From: Echinometra lucunter
Lineage: Eukaryota; Echinodermata; Echinoidea; Camarodonta; Echinometridae
Direction of reading: 5' to 3'
DNA length: 64,000 bases
Assembly: GCA_029962745.1 (NCBI GenBank)
Contig: CM057162.1
Location: 11,192,123 to 11,256,122, forward strand
A program made the translations under genes and the position numbers. The notes under the pieces are model-generated. The model was not told the DNA's origin. It did no database searches and worked only from the letters and a program-made list of their open reading frames with translations. Positions 33,771 through 45,573 of the stretch are shown one piece after another. Position 1 is the first letter of the stretch; each line of letters opens with the position of its first letter.

Positions 33771-35560
33771 ACAGGAAAAATCTGGAAAAAAAGAGTATCA
33801 AATTCAGAGGAATGATGATGCAAATCTCTACTAAGGGTATAAACATCGGAGATGCTGGACATGATTTCCAGTTTAAGGGAATCGAAACCAGGAACCAAAC
33901 GTTTTTTGGGGTGTCACAAGAAAGGGGGAAGGGTAGTTTCTTCAGCACTAGGTGGAGAACCCTCATATCCCGTTAAAGTTGATATAAGAAAGCGATCACA
34001 AATATTGAGATAATTACATCAATGGAAAGCTATCAACCCCAAAAATAATATTGAGTGGTGTTCAACCACAAAACAAGTTCAGAATGGTGAATTTAAGCGA
34101 CTAAACTTCAACAAAATCTCGAAGTCAGAAACGCCGGGTCGCACACAGAAACCAAGGGCCTCGATGGTGACGTCACGAAAGGGGATTGCACGCGCCGGTG
34201 GAAGTAGTGGCAATGCTGTGCCTATGTAAAAGTGCCTTCTTATGACGAGCTTAGATTGTCATTGTAAATTCGTAAATGGGATAATGTGAAAGACTTTATG
34301 TTTTTATTTGAATGAAGAAACACAAAACAACATATTCAGTAGCTGATTTTTTTTCATATGGTCACAGTTTCATTTTTGTAGAGTTTTAAGGCGAGCTTAC
34401 TGTCTCGGAAAACATGGTGCAATCACCATCAAACCTACACGTACGAATAGTAAATGTTAGATGGATTTCGTTGGTCTGCAGGATCAATTATGTGAATCAG
34501 TAATTCCTAGAACTATGATCATACTTATCATTCATATGTGTGACTGCCTCAAAAGGATGCAGTAAGTCAAAAAACAGCAAAACATTCCAAAAATATATAT
34601 CAAACTTGATACAGAGATCTCCAGCTGACGACGTCGTTGTTGAACGATATTCATCCGCGAGTGATTCGACTCCTGCCTGGACGTTTTTTGCAGAGAGCGG
34701 ATTCTCGGCTGGGAGACCAGCCGACTACACCCGGCGGTGGCTTGATAGATATTGCGCTGGCTTATGCAAGCCACCAACCAAAGCTCGCTGGGCACACACA
34801 CTTACTATACGCAGCACTTTTTTGTTTTCGACACACGCGCTATACACACGCTACACACCATGCTATACTATTCACACACGAGCTCCCTACGTTCTTCATG
34901 CACTTTCTGTACGACCGGCTGGCCGGATCTACTTTCAGAGCAAGCTCTCTCATAATCTCACCAAATTCGACACACACCAAAAAATAATAGTGAAAATATC
35001 AATCAATTTCGCATTGTTAGCATGCATATATCATAATTCTAAACCAGATAATTGATATTCACACTATGAACTATAAGGAGAGGGAAAGCATTGATCATGG
35101 AGTTCTGAATCATTTTTTTTTAGGCTTTGGAAAAAAAAAACTCAAGAAATCTCTCTCTCTCTCTCTGCACATGCTTTGTATGGAACATCCGGGTATGTAA
35201 AAATTCTTATCCCCTTTCGTGACGTCACGCATAGTGGACTTGTTCCGTGACTGGTTTTCCAGGCCGACTGAGGAGGGTATTTCTCGACATTTCAGTTAAG
35301 GATATCCAGGAGCAAGAAGACTTTTGTGATTTGCCATGTGAATAAACACCTTATGAATAGCATATGCTTTGCATAGATACCAAATTCATGGACATTTATT
35401 CCCTTCTTATATCTACTTTAAGGGTTTCGAAAATCAGAGGTAATGATGCAATCTTTGGATAAAATCCCTGTTAAGGATATAAAAACTGAAGATGTTAGAC
35501 ATTTTGTCCTGTTTAGGGTATTAAAATCACTGCTACTTTAATCCCCATTTAGGATGCTTT
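33771..35560. repeat. Unclassified repeat region with 1-kb-spaced inverted repeat
   Basis: GTGACGTCACGAAAGGGGAT (34167-34186) is repeated exactly in inverse at 35209-35228. Related segments in direct orientation lie outside (AATGATGATGCAAATCTCT... near 33812 and AATGATGCAATCTTTGG... near 35442). Between them is a GC-richer block (34620-34790). Open frames here match nothing I recognise. It may be a nested non-autonomous element. Confidence 0.5.
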
Positions 35561-35599
35561 TCGGAAAGTGATTTACACGGATGATGTACATGTCTCAAT

Positions 35600-37110
35600 G
35601 AGACATAGGGGAAGATCGGGGACAATTGTAACACTTTTTTTTTCCAAATTTGACATATCGACTTTATTATAGGTAAATACTTGCTTCAAGGTATATGAAA
35701 TGAAAGATGCACATCTTGGCTTGAAATATGACTTGGTTTGGGTTAAGTGAAACAATTCATTTTGAAGCTATTATCATTTCAAAACAGGAAGTCAAGTGTT
35801 ACAATTGCCCCACAACACGTGGCAATCGTAACACACCCATGGGGCAATTGTAACACATGAAATTGTACCGAACAAATCTCACTTTTTTTCTTTATCAAAG
35901 GTGACGCGTTGAACAGATGCAAAATTTCAACAATTAAACAGCATTTTATAGAACCCCAATAAACTAATTACGATTAAACCAACGACAAATGCTTGGCTCA
36001 TAAATATTTCCCAGTTACTGTGACATAGCCCTTTAACTGCGGCAATAGAGAAAGTAACCACTCCCTTGCAAACAAATGCACTGATGTGCTAACATTTAAT
36101 CCACATTTGGTAATTCTATTTCTATTTCGGTTCTGTCAATCTAGTTTAAATATCAAAAACTAACCCTGTACCTGCCCAGCAACACTTTAAACTTACAACT
36201 ATGCTAAAACGCTTTACATAATGCTTTTGAACTTTTAACTGACTCTTTTTCCAATAAAGTGATACAAATTATCTATTTAAAAAAAAAAAAATGAACGCTC
36301 TGATGATAATAATCAATCAAAAAAAAAAATGAAGGTCATGCGTTATGAGGTCACCTACTTTTGCGTTACATGGTGATTCTACTTTCAGTGGTGTACTTTT
36401 AAGTTTGAAACCTGATATCTCCTTAAAGTATCAACCCTGTGATATAATTTCGGGAAGGAAAGTACAAGAAGAATCTAAATGTGTAAGACAAAATAATTAT
36501 GTGAACACATGAATATGTAAATTGTAACAGTTCTTATTATATCATTGTTTACAACATACGACTGACTTTTCCTTTGGCACTGTTCTAACATATTCTTACA
36601 GGAGACATTTAGACCTTTTCAACAAGGCACAATATTGTCTTAGGTTTATTTAGTAAGCATGGTAAAGTGTGGCTCCTTGTTCTGCAGAGAAGACACGGAT
36701 TGTGAGTTGTAACCATATTTTGGAGAAGTGGTTTCTGAATGATTCTTTTTAGCATTGCAGTATCGATCAAGAGTAACATGGCAAAGGTCGATGTCACTTG
36801 TACCGCTCCTGACAAATTGCTCTGGTCAAAGACAACCCATGAGGCTTCTTTTATATCAAGTGCAAATTCTTCCCTCAATGCGTTGTGCGCTTTCTTGTAC
36901 GAACCATTCTGATGATGGACAAATTATTGTTTTATTGTAGGATTATACAATTGTTGGCAACATAATGATGAGTTTTATGATCAAATCTGAATGATTCGGA
37001 GGTTTTTGATACTGTTTTTATTATGCTTTCAAGATGAAAACAATATTCGAGGCAATTGTATAGCAGTCGATAAAATGCCCATGGGGCAATTGTAACACGT
37101 TGTTACATCT
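35600..37110. repeat. Region with recurring GGGGCAATTGTAACAC words
   Basis: The word occurs at about 35618, 35796 (inverted), 35841 and 37083, with weaker forms near 35820. It is probably a decayed mobile element whose ends carry this word. No transposase was recognised. An 89-codon open frame at 36609-36878 (-) has no identifiable domain. Confidence 0.45.
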
Positions 37111-37299
37111 GCTGCCGATGGGGGCGGCCATATCTGCGGGATTTTTTTCTATCTTAGCTACATGCATGTACAGTGACCCCCGTTTTCGCAAACATTGTGT
37201 AGTTCCGAAGCCTGTTCCGAAGACCATCCTTACCCAAGTCCTTACCACGATGAGCCCGTTTCAAGGCCCCTTTTTTGTCTCGCCCGCAGCATATACCTA

Positions 37300-37340
37300 C
37301 CACTTTTGGGGTCGAGTGCCCCCCCCCCCCCCCCCCCGGT
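37300..37340. repeat. C homopolymer
   Basis: About 20 consecutive C after GGGTCGAGTG, a likely sequencing-difficulty site. Confidence 0.85.
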
Positions 37341-37429
37341 ATAAAACCCAGTTTAACAACAATAACAACAACTTCTCACGGCAAGAGTTTGGCTTTTCCT
37401 TTGTAGTCTAATTATTCTTTAGTGTCCGA

Positions 37430-37640
37430 TCTCCTTACGAACTTCATAATTACTTTAAGGAACCTGCAGACAATACAAGCTCTGCTTTTCATGCAGGCTC
37501 CTTCATATTTCACTTTATTTACTGCCATTATCTTTGTATTTTTCTATGTTACCAAATGTATTTCTTGTATTATGCTATTATTTTGTTATCTTGTGAAGTA
37601 TGAAAATAAATTCAATTCAATTCAATTCAAAGAGACCGTA
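37430..37640 (+). mobile_element. LINE 3' end fragment
   Basis: A stem-forming GGAACCTGCAGAC...CATGCAGGCTCC (37459-37500), a long T-rich stretch, then AAAATAAATTCAATTCAATT repeats. A hairpin followed by a short tandem tail is the typical 3' end of CR1/L2-type LINEs and parallels the end of the element at 30041-30145. No coding part remains. Confidence 0.55.
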
Positions 37641-38164
37641 CAGTGGAAATTCGCCGCATGCAGATCAAATTATTCCCATAAAATCCACCAAAGTATCCAA
37701 GCTTCAGTGGTCAAATATAAAAGAATATGAATCCCCAAAATAATTTTTCTGTGACCATTTACAGCCCACAGTTACTCAATTTTATATGAATATTTTTGTT
37801 TAGCTACCATTATATCATCTTACTTTTGCCTATAGATGTACCACGAGCGGATGAATACTCATATGCCCACCCCTATTGGTCACTGATTTCTATATTCTAC
37901 GAACGTATAACGTCAGATCAGTGTTATTGGTCGTGAAGAAAGGACTGCATCCTACAACGTGAGACCATATTCGGATTTGTCTGGTGGGTGCATTAATTAG
38001 TTTCATTCGATTTAATTATTTGGATCTACACTTCGGAACAATCTTCGTATTCATATTCCAGAGGTGTCTTGTAGACTACATGAAGACACTACTTTTCAGC
38101 GGCAAACTCACTAAATTTCATATTCTTCCATGTCTGGTCGTTGTAGTTTCCTGCGCTTGTAAAC
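37641..38164. other. Sequence between LINE tail and tandem array
   Basis: No gene or repeat recognised. Confidence 0.4.
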
Positions 38165-38851
38165 ACACGCACGCGCGCGTCAAACTTCAAAATCCGTGCG
38201 CGCGTCTATGGGGCAAATAACGTAAAAACATGCAAAAACATGCCCTTTTGAAATCTGCCATAGCTCATTAAATAGCCTGGGGACCCCCCAATTTTTTTGC
38301 ATTTTCTGAAAGCCTATGAAATGAAGATTTGAATTCAAGAAAAAAAATTGAGGGTCGAGCAGTCGGAACGTCGTCATATTCTCAGGTGAAGTCAAAATTT
38401 CATTTTTTCTATAATGACGTCATATTTTTTACCTTTAACCGAGACTATGTCGCTTATTATTCATCAATTTTCGCTGAGATTTCGATATGTTGTAGCTGAG
38501 ACAATTCTCTACAAATATGCTATTCATTGTTACTCATTGTGATGACGACATCATGGTCTAAATTCACAATTAAAGGTACCATGTCAATTTTTCTCATTTT
38601 ACGTGTATTCTCTATGGGACATAATCTTTATGTAATTCTTGATTCTACATTCTCGTCTTCTTTGATCAACATCTTTCTTATTTCTGCTTGATTTTCACCC
38701 ATCTTTAAGTATGTTGCAGCTGAGAAAATTCTCTATCTTATGCATTCATATGTTTTTTAATCAAATGTCGAAAACATGTGAAATTTTGACTGGAAAACCT
38801 GATATTAGAATTCCGTTTTGAATCAACGTGTTATCTCTATGAGCTGTTTTC

Positions 38852-38926
38852 AGGTATACCTTCAAAGCACTTGCCTCACATGCTCAAGGTCCCTGGCTCG
38901 AGTCCCGGAGGGAAGGAGGCAATAAT
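38852..38926 (+). repeat. tRNA-like piece, unit 1
   Basis: CAAAGCACTTGCCTCACATG, CTCAAGGTCC and a B-box-like word resemble the anticodon and T arms of tRNA-Val (anticodon CAC in CTCACAT). The D arm is degenerate, so this is probably a SINE-derived relic. Confidence 0.5.
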
Positions 38927-39647
38927 AAAAACAATTGAAAGTCGATTTCAACTCCTCATAAGGCCGCACGCGCGCGTCAAAATTCAAAATCCTTACGCGC
39001 GTCTATGGGGCAAATAACGTAAAAACATGCAAAAACATGCCCTTTTGAAATCTGCCATAGCTCATTAAATAGCATGGGGACCCCCAATTTTTTTGCATTT
39101 TCTGAAAGCCTATGAAATGGAGATTTGAATTCACGAAAAAAATTTGAGGGTCGAGCAGTCGGAACGTCGTCATATTCTCAGGTGAAGTCAAAATTTTATT
39201 TTTTCAATAATGACGTCATATTTTTTACCTTTAACCGAGACTATCTCGCTTAATATTCATCAATTTTCGCTGAAATTTCAATATGTTGTAGCTTAGACAA
39301 TTCTCTACAAATATATTATTCATTGTTACTCATTTTGATGACGACATCATGGTCTAAATTCACGATTAAAGGTACAATGTCAATTTTTCTCAATTTGCGT
39401 GTATTCTCTATGGGGCATGACCTTTATGTAATTCTTGATTCTACATTCTTGTCTTCTTTGATCAACATCTTCCTTATTTCTGCTTGATTTTCGCCCATCT
39501 TTAAGTATGTTGCAGCGGAGAAAATTCTCTATCTTATGCATTAATATGTTTTTTAATCAAATGTCGAAAACATGTGAAATTTTGACTGGCAAACCTGATA
39601 TTAAATTCCGTTTTGAATCAACGTGTTATCTCTATGAGCTGTTTTCA

Positions 39648-39714
39648 GGTATACCTTCAAAGCACTTGCCTCACATGCTCAAGGTCCCTGGTTCGAGTCC
39701 CGGAGGGAAGGGGG
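39648..39714 (+). repeat. tRNA-like piece, unit 2
   Basis: Same as unit 1 with an intact GGTTCGAGTCC B-box followed by CGGAGGGAAGGGGGC. Confidence 0.5.
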
Positions 39715-40096
39715 CAATTTTTTTCCGTTTGCCTTATTTTTACATGTTATATTACTATCCTCTTTAACTATATGATTGCATATACAGTCACAGTCGATGA
39801 AATAAACTGCTGATTTTGGCCCGTTCTGACAATAGCAATGCAGCGCACAGTAGTTTATGTATAACCCTATAGAAAATCTGATTCGTTAAGGTGAATTCAA
39901 GCTTTGGATCATCTTTTAAGTATTCTGCGATATCAAACCATCCAATTTCTATGACGTTAGTCTCTATCGAGGCGTAACAATTTTATCAAACGTCTTACCA
40001 ACGAATTTATCACAATCCATGTCGAAACCTAAAAGATGCCAACAGACCACCTAATTCGTCACGAGTCTATGAAGAATTCTATTCTCGTTTTTATTA

Positions 40097-40212
40097 GGTG
40101 GTCTGTCATCTTTGACAGATCACCTTTTCAATTCGTCAGAATCTTCTTTATTTAGGTGGTCTGTCATCTTTGACAGATCACCTTTTCAATTCGTCAGAAT
40201 TTTCTTTATTAA
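40097..40212. repeat. 58-bp direct duplication inside the array
   Basis: GGTGGTCTGTCATCTTTGAC, AGATCACCTTTTCAATTCGT and CAGAATxTTCTTTATT occur twice in a row. The first 28 bases of each copy form a hairpin (GGTGGTCTGTCA against TGACAGATCACC). Confidence 0.85.
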
Positions 40213-40479
40213 TTATTCTCCTTATTGGTACCCACTTTTTTGTGCAGTCGAAATCTCAGAACTGGCCCTGTCATTTTCTGTCAAATTTTCATGAATTATC
40301 AGTCCTTACGAGATCTCGGTTTTTTACTCATTTTCAAGTTCATCAGATCATCGTGACGTCATCCAGGCGCCATTTTGTAAATATCATTTCATGATCATAT
40401 CTTCTTAACGGAATGTCATTTCTTATTCATACTTAGCATGATGAATATTCATATCAATCTGAATAATTCCATTCATTTA

Positions 40480-40640
40480 GACGCGCGCGTACGCGTACGT
40501 CCTGCGAGTCGGTGCACGCGCAAAAATTAAAAATGCTTCAGAATCGACTCATATTCATTTTGCACACGTTTCAGGCCATTTTAAGCATTTCAAAAATTTG
40601 CGCGCGTCCGCGTCCGCGCGCGCCATATTTGCGCGCGCAC
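40480..40640. repeat. CpG-rich alternating tract in array unit
   Basis: Clusters such as GACGCGCGCGTACGCGTACG, GCGCGCGTCCGCGTCCGCGC and TTTGCGCGCGCAC lie in otherwise AT-rich DNA. Equivalents are at about 42150-42310 and 43805-43970. Alternating purine-pyrimidine runs favour Z-DNA, and CpG density is far above the surroundings. Confidence 0.7.
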
Positions 40641-41431
40641 ACCAAAGAAAACGTAAAAACACCGTTTTTTCACTTGATTTGCGATCCTAATACTTTCCTT
40701 GACAATTCACATCAATTGAAAGTCAATTTCACCTCATCATAAGGCCGCACGCGCGCGTCAAACTTCAAAATCCGTGCGCGCGTCTATGGGGCAAATAACG
40801 TAAAAACATGCAAAAACATGCCCTTTTAAAATCTGCCATAGCTCGTTAAATAATATGGGGACCCCCCAATTTTTTTGCATTTTCTGAAAGCCTACGAAAT
40901 GAAGATTTGAATTCACGAAAAAAATTGAGGGTCGAGCAGTCGGAACGTCATCATATTCTCAGCTGAAGTCAAAATTTCATTTTTTCAATAATGACGTCAT
41001 ATTTTTTTACCTTTAACCGTGGCAATCTCGCTTAATATTCATCAATTTTCGCTGAGATTTCGAATATGTTGTAGCTGAGACAATTCTCTACAAATAATTT
41101 ATTCATTGTTACTCATTTTGATGACGACTATCATGGTCTAAATTCACGATTAAAGGTACAATGTCAATTTTTCTCAATTTGCGTGTATTCTCTATGGGAC
41201 ATGACCTTTATGTAATTCTTGATTCTACATTCTCGTCTTCTTTGATCAACATCTTCCTTATTTCTGCTTGATTTTCGCCCATCTTTAAGTATGTTGCAGC
41301 TGAGAAAATTCTCTATCTTATGCATTCATATGTTTTTTAATCAAATGTCGAAAACATGTGAAATTTTGACTGGAAAACCTGATATTAGAATTCCGTTTTG
41401 AATCAACGTGTTATCTCTATGAGCTGTTTTC

Positions 41432-41505
41432 AGGTATACCTTCAAAGCACTTGCCTCACGTGCTCAAGGTCCCTGGTTCGAGTCCCAGAGTTAAGGGGGC
41501 AATTT
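41432..41505 (+). repeat. tRNA-like piece, unit 3
   Basis: Same tRNA-Val-like anticodon and T arms with GGTTCGAGTCC. Confidence 0.5.
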
Positions 41506-43096
41506 TTTTCCCGTTTGCTTTATTTTTACATGTTATATTACTTTCCTCTTTAACTATATGATTACATATACAGTCACAGTCGATGAAATAAACTGCTGAT
41601 TTTGGCCCGTTATGATAATAGCAATGCAGCGCACAGTAGTTTATGTATAACCCTATAGAAAATCTGATTCGTGAAGGTGAATTCAAGCTTTGGATCATCT
41701 TTTGAGTATTCTGCGATATCAAACCATCCAATTTCTATGACGTTAGTCTCCTATCGAGGCGTAAAAATTTTATCAAAAGTCTTACCAATGAATTTATCAC
41801 AATCCATGTCGAAACCTAAAAGATGCCGACAGACCACCTAATTCGTCACGAGTCTATGACGAATTCTATTCTCGTTTTATTTATTCTCTTTATTGGTACC
41901 CACTTTTTTGTGCAGTCGAAATCTCAGAACTGGCCCTGTCATTTTTTGTCAAATTTTCATGAATTATCAGTCCTTACGAGATCTCGCTTTTTTACTCATT
42001 TTCAGGTTGATCAGATCATCGTGACGTCATCCAGGCGCCATTTTGTAAATATCATTTCATGATCATATCTTCTTAACGGAATGTCATTTCTCATTCATAC
42101 TTAGCCTGATGAATATTCATATCAATCTGAATAATTCCATTCATTTAGACGCGCGCGTACGCGTACGTCCGCGCGTCAGCGCGCGCGCAAAAATTAAAAA
42201 TGCTCAGAATCGACTCATATTCATTTTGCACACGTTTCAGGCCATTTTAAGCATTTCAAAAATTTGCGCGCGTCCGCGTCCGCGCGCGCCATATTTGCGC
42301 GCGCACACCAAAGAAACCGTAAAAACACCGTTTTTTCACTTGATTTGCGATCCTAATACTTTTCTTAACCATTCACAACAATTGAAAGTCGATTTCAACT
42401 CCTCATAAGGCCGCACGCGCGCGTCAAAGTTCAAAATCCGTGCGCGCGTCTATGGGGCAAATAACGTAAAAACATGCAAAAACATGCCCTTTTGATATCT
42501 GCCATAGCTCATTAAATAGCATGGGGACCCCCCAATTTTTTTGCATTTTCTGAAAGCCTATGAAATGGAGATTTGAATTCACGAAAAAAATTTGAGGGTC
42601 GAGCAGTCGGAACGTCGTCATATTCTCAGGTGAAGTCAAAATTTCATTTTTTCAATAATGACGTCATATTTTTTACCTTTAACCGAGACTATCTCACTTA
42701 ATATTCATCAATTTTCGCTGAGATTTCGATATGTTGTAGCTGAGACAATTCTCTACAAATATGGTATTCATTGTTACTCATTTTGATGACGACATCATGG
42801 TCTAAATTCACGATTAAAGGTATAATGTCAATTTTTCTCAATTTACGTGTATTCTCTATGGGACATGACCTTTATGTAATTCTTGATTCTACATTCTCTT
42901 CTTCTTTGATCAACATCTCCCTTATTTCTGCTTGATTTTCGCCCATCTTTAAGTATGTTGCCGCTGAGAAAATTCTCTATCTTATGCATTCATATGTTTT
43001 TTAATCAAATGTCGAAAACATGTCGAATTTTTGACTGGAAAACCTGATATTAGAATTCCGTTTTAAATCAACGTGTTATCTCTATGAGCTGTTTTC

Positions 43097-43168
43097 AGGT
43101 ATACCTTCAAAGCACTTGCCTCACATGCTCAAGGTCCCTGGTTCGAGTCCCGGAGGGAAGGGGGCATT
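43097..43168 (+). repeat. tRNA-like piece, unit 4
   Basis: Same piece, followed by CGGAGGGAAGGGGGCA and a T-run. Confidence 0.5.
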
Positions 43169-44755
43169 TTTTTCCGTTTGCTTTATTTTTACATGTTATA
43201 TTACTATTCTCTTTAACTATATGATTACATATACAGTCACAGTCGATGAAATAAACTGCTGATTTTGGCCCGTTATGACAATAGCAATGCAGCGCAAAGT
43301 AGTTTATGTATAACCCTATAGAAAATCTGATTCGTTAAGGTGAATTCAAGCTTTCGATCATCTTTTAAGTATTCTGCGATATCAAACCATCCAATTTCTA
43401 TGACGTTAGTCTTCTATCGAGGCGCAAAAATTTTATCAAAAGTCTTACCAACGAATTCATCACAATCCATGTCGAAACCTAAAAGATTGCCGACAGACCA
43501 CCTAATTCGTCACGAGTCTATGACGAATTCTATTCTCGTTATTATTCTCTTTATTGGTTCCCATTTTTTGTGCAGTCGAAATCTCAGAACTGGCCCTGTC
43601 ATTTTTTGTCAAATTTTCATGAATTATCAGTCCTTACGAGATCTCGGTTTTTTACTCATTTTCAAGTTCATCAGATCATCGTGACGTCATCCAGGCGCCA
43701 TTTTGTAAATATCATTTCATGATCATATCTTCTTAACGGAATGTCATTTCTCATTCATACTTAGCATGATGAATATTCATATCAATCTGAATAATTTCAT
43801 TCACTTAGACGCGCACGTACGCGTACGTCCGCGCGTCAGCGCGCGCGCAAAAATTAAAAATGCTCAGAATCGACTCATATTCATTTTGCACACGTTTCAG
43901 GCCATTTTAAGCATTTCAAAAATTTGCGCGCGTCCGCGTCCGCGCGCGCCATATTTGCGCGCGCACACCAAAGAAAACGTAAAAACACCGTTTTTTTCAC
44001 TTGATTTGCGATCCTAATACTTTTCTTAACAATTCACAACAATTGAAAGTCGATTTCAACTCCTCATAAGGCCGCACGCGCGCGTCAAAGTTCAAAATCC
44101 GTGCGCGCGTCTATGGGGCAAATAACGTAAAAACATGCAAAAACATGCCCTTTTGAAATCTGCCATAGCTCGTTAAATAGCATGGGGACCCCCCAATTTT
44201 TTTGCATTTTCTGAAAGCCTATGAAATGAAGATTTGAATTCAAGAAAAAAATTTGAGGGTCGAGCAGTCGGAACGTCGTCATATTCTCAGGTGAAGTCAA
44301 AATTTCATTTTTTCTATAATGACGTCATATTTTTTACCTTTAACGGAGACTATCTCGCTTAATATTCATCAATTTTCGCTGAGATTTCGATATATTGTAG
44401 CTGAGACAATTCTCTACAAGTATATTATTCATTGTTACTCATTTTGATGGCGTTATCCTGGTCTAAATTCACGATTAAAGGTACCATGTCAATTTTTCTC
44501 ATTTTACGTGTATTCTCTATGGGACATGACTTTTACGTAATTCTCGATTCTACATTCTCGTCTTCTTTGATCAACATCTCCCTTATTTCTGCTTGATTTT
44601 AACCCATCTTTCAGTATGTTGCAGCTGAGAAAATTCTCTATCTTATGCATTGATATGTTTTTGAAGCAAATGTCGAAAACATGTTGAAATTTTGACTGGA
44701 AAAGCTGATATTAGAATTCCGTTTTGAATCTACGTGTTATCTCTATGCGTTGTTT

Positions 44756-44826
44756 TCAGGACGGTATACCTTCAAAGCACTTGCCTCACATGCTCAAGGT
44801 CCCTGGTTCGAGTCCCGGGGAGGGAG
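44756..44826 (+). repeat. tRNA-like piece, unit 5
   Basis: Same piece with a four-base insertion just before it (GGACGGTATACC) and a changed 3' end (CGGGGAGGGAGC). Confidence 0.5.
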
Positions 44827-45215
44827 CAATATTTTCCTTTTCCTTTTCCTTTCTTTTTACCTTGTATATTACTATCCCCTTTGAGTATGATTACATATGC
44901 AAAGTCACTATCTATGTAAACTGCATTATTTTTGCCTGTTATGACTATTGCAATGCAGTGCACAGTAGTTTATGTACAACCCTATTGAACATCTGATTCG
45001 TTAACGTGAAATAAACCTTTTGTTCAACCTTTCATTATACTGCGATATCAAAACGTCGAATTTCACTTGTGTTAGTCCCCTATTCAGAAGTAAATATTGA
45101 TCAATAGTCTTTACCATTGACTTTCTAACTGTCCATGTCCAAACCTAAAAGACGCCGACAGACCACCTAATTCGTCACGAGTCTATGACGAATTCTATTC
45201 TCGTTATAATTATTA

Positions 45216-45481
45216 CCCTCATTTTGATATTAATTATTATCATTGATATCATATTTCATTATCCTCATTATTGATATAATTATTATTCTTATCATTATCA
45301 TTACCATCATTACTTTTTAGGCAAGAGTATTGTATTTGATTAAGATTTGGAGAAAAAATGACCAAAATATCAGCTGGTATTTGGTATTGTGTTTTCTATT
45401 TTCTTCGAATAATGGCTACCTAATTTTTAAGTGTTTTTGTTGTTGTTTTTTTTTCTTCTTTTTTTTTGGGATTTATTTCAG
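45216..45481. other. AT-rich spacer and polypyrimidine tract
   Basis: Repeats of ATTATTAT/CATTATC, then a T-rich stretch (45430-45480) ending ATTTATTTCAG, a strong-looking 3' splice site for the exon that follows. Confidence 0.5.
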
Positions 45482-45573
45482 TACATCGTAAACTTTTGCA
45501 TAAACCTGCTAAGATTTGTCATGGCTTCTCCAGCAAGCAATGCAGACTTCAACGCCAACAATTCTTCAGTGAG
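45482..45573 (+). CDS. MS4A-like copy 2, predicted first coding exon (ATG at 45521)
   Basis: A long T-rich tract ending TTTCAG precedes a 92-bp segment. It has 39 untranslated bases, then ATG in good context (TTTGTCATGGCT), 17 codons (MASPASNADFNANNSSV), two more bases and a donor GAG|GTAATA. It ends in phase 2. The next supported exon (58806) starts in phase 2 with a single A, so the join gives an Arg codon and an uninterrupted frame. The Asn/Ser/Ala-rich peptide fits the polar N-terminus of the downstream exon. The upstream acceptor implies a non-coding exon farther 5'. The support is splice signals and phase only. An alternative donor at 45569 would break the frame. Confidence 0.55.

Larger units (their letters stand above)
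38165..45215. repeat. Tandem array of ~1.66-kb units (five, first one shortened)
   Basis: Landmark GGCCGCACGCGCGCGTCAAA or its variants starts near 38165, 38962, 40743, 42409 and 44070. The first unit is only ~0.8 kb because about 0.86 kb between the tRNA-like piece and the next landmark is missing. The third interval is longer through a local 58-bp duplication (40097-40212) and other indels. Each full unit holds, in order: a CG-rich start, GGTCGAGCAGTCGGAACGTC, TAATGACGTCATA, a tRNA-like piece, GGTGAATTCAAGCTT, CAGACCACCTAATTCGTCAC, GTGACGTCATCCAGGCGCC and an alternating CGCGCG tract. Short open frames repeated across units have no coding signature. Confidence 0.9.

Noticed and set aside
34540..35055. 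Open frame of 171 codons in the GC-richer block
   Set aside because: Overlapping long frames in all three registers reflect base composition. No domain was seen.
38180..44300. Repeated ~71-codon minus-strand frames (MTSPENMTTFRLLDPQ...) as a gene family
   Set aside because: They track the 1.66-kb tandem units, vary by frameshifts between units, and show no codon-level conservation.
38165..45215. CRISPR-like or other spaced repeat system
   Set aside because: Units are 1.66 kb, fully homologous along their length, and eukaryotic in context. There are no short repeats with unique spacers.
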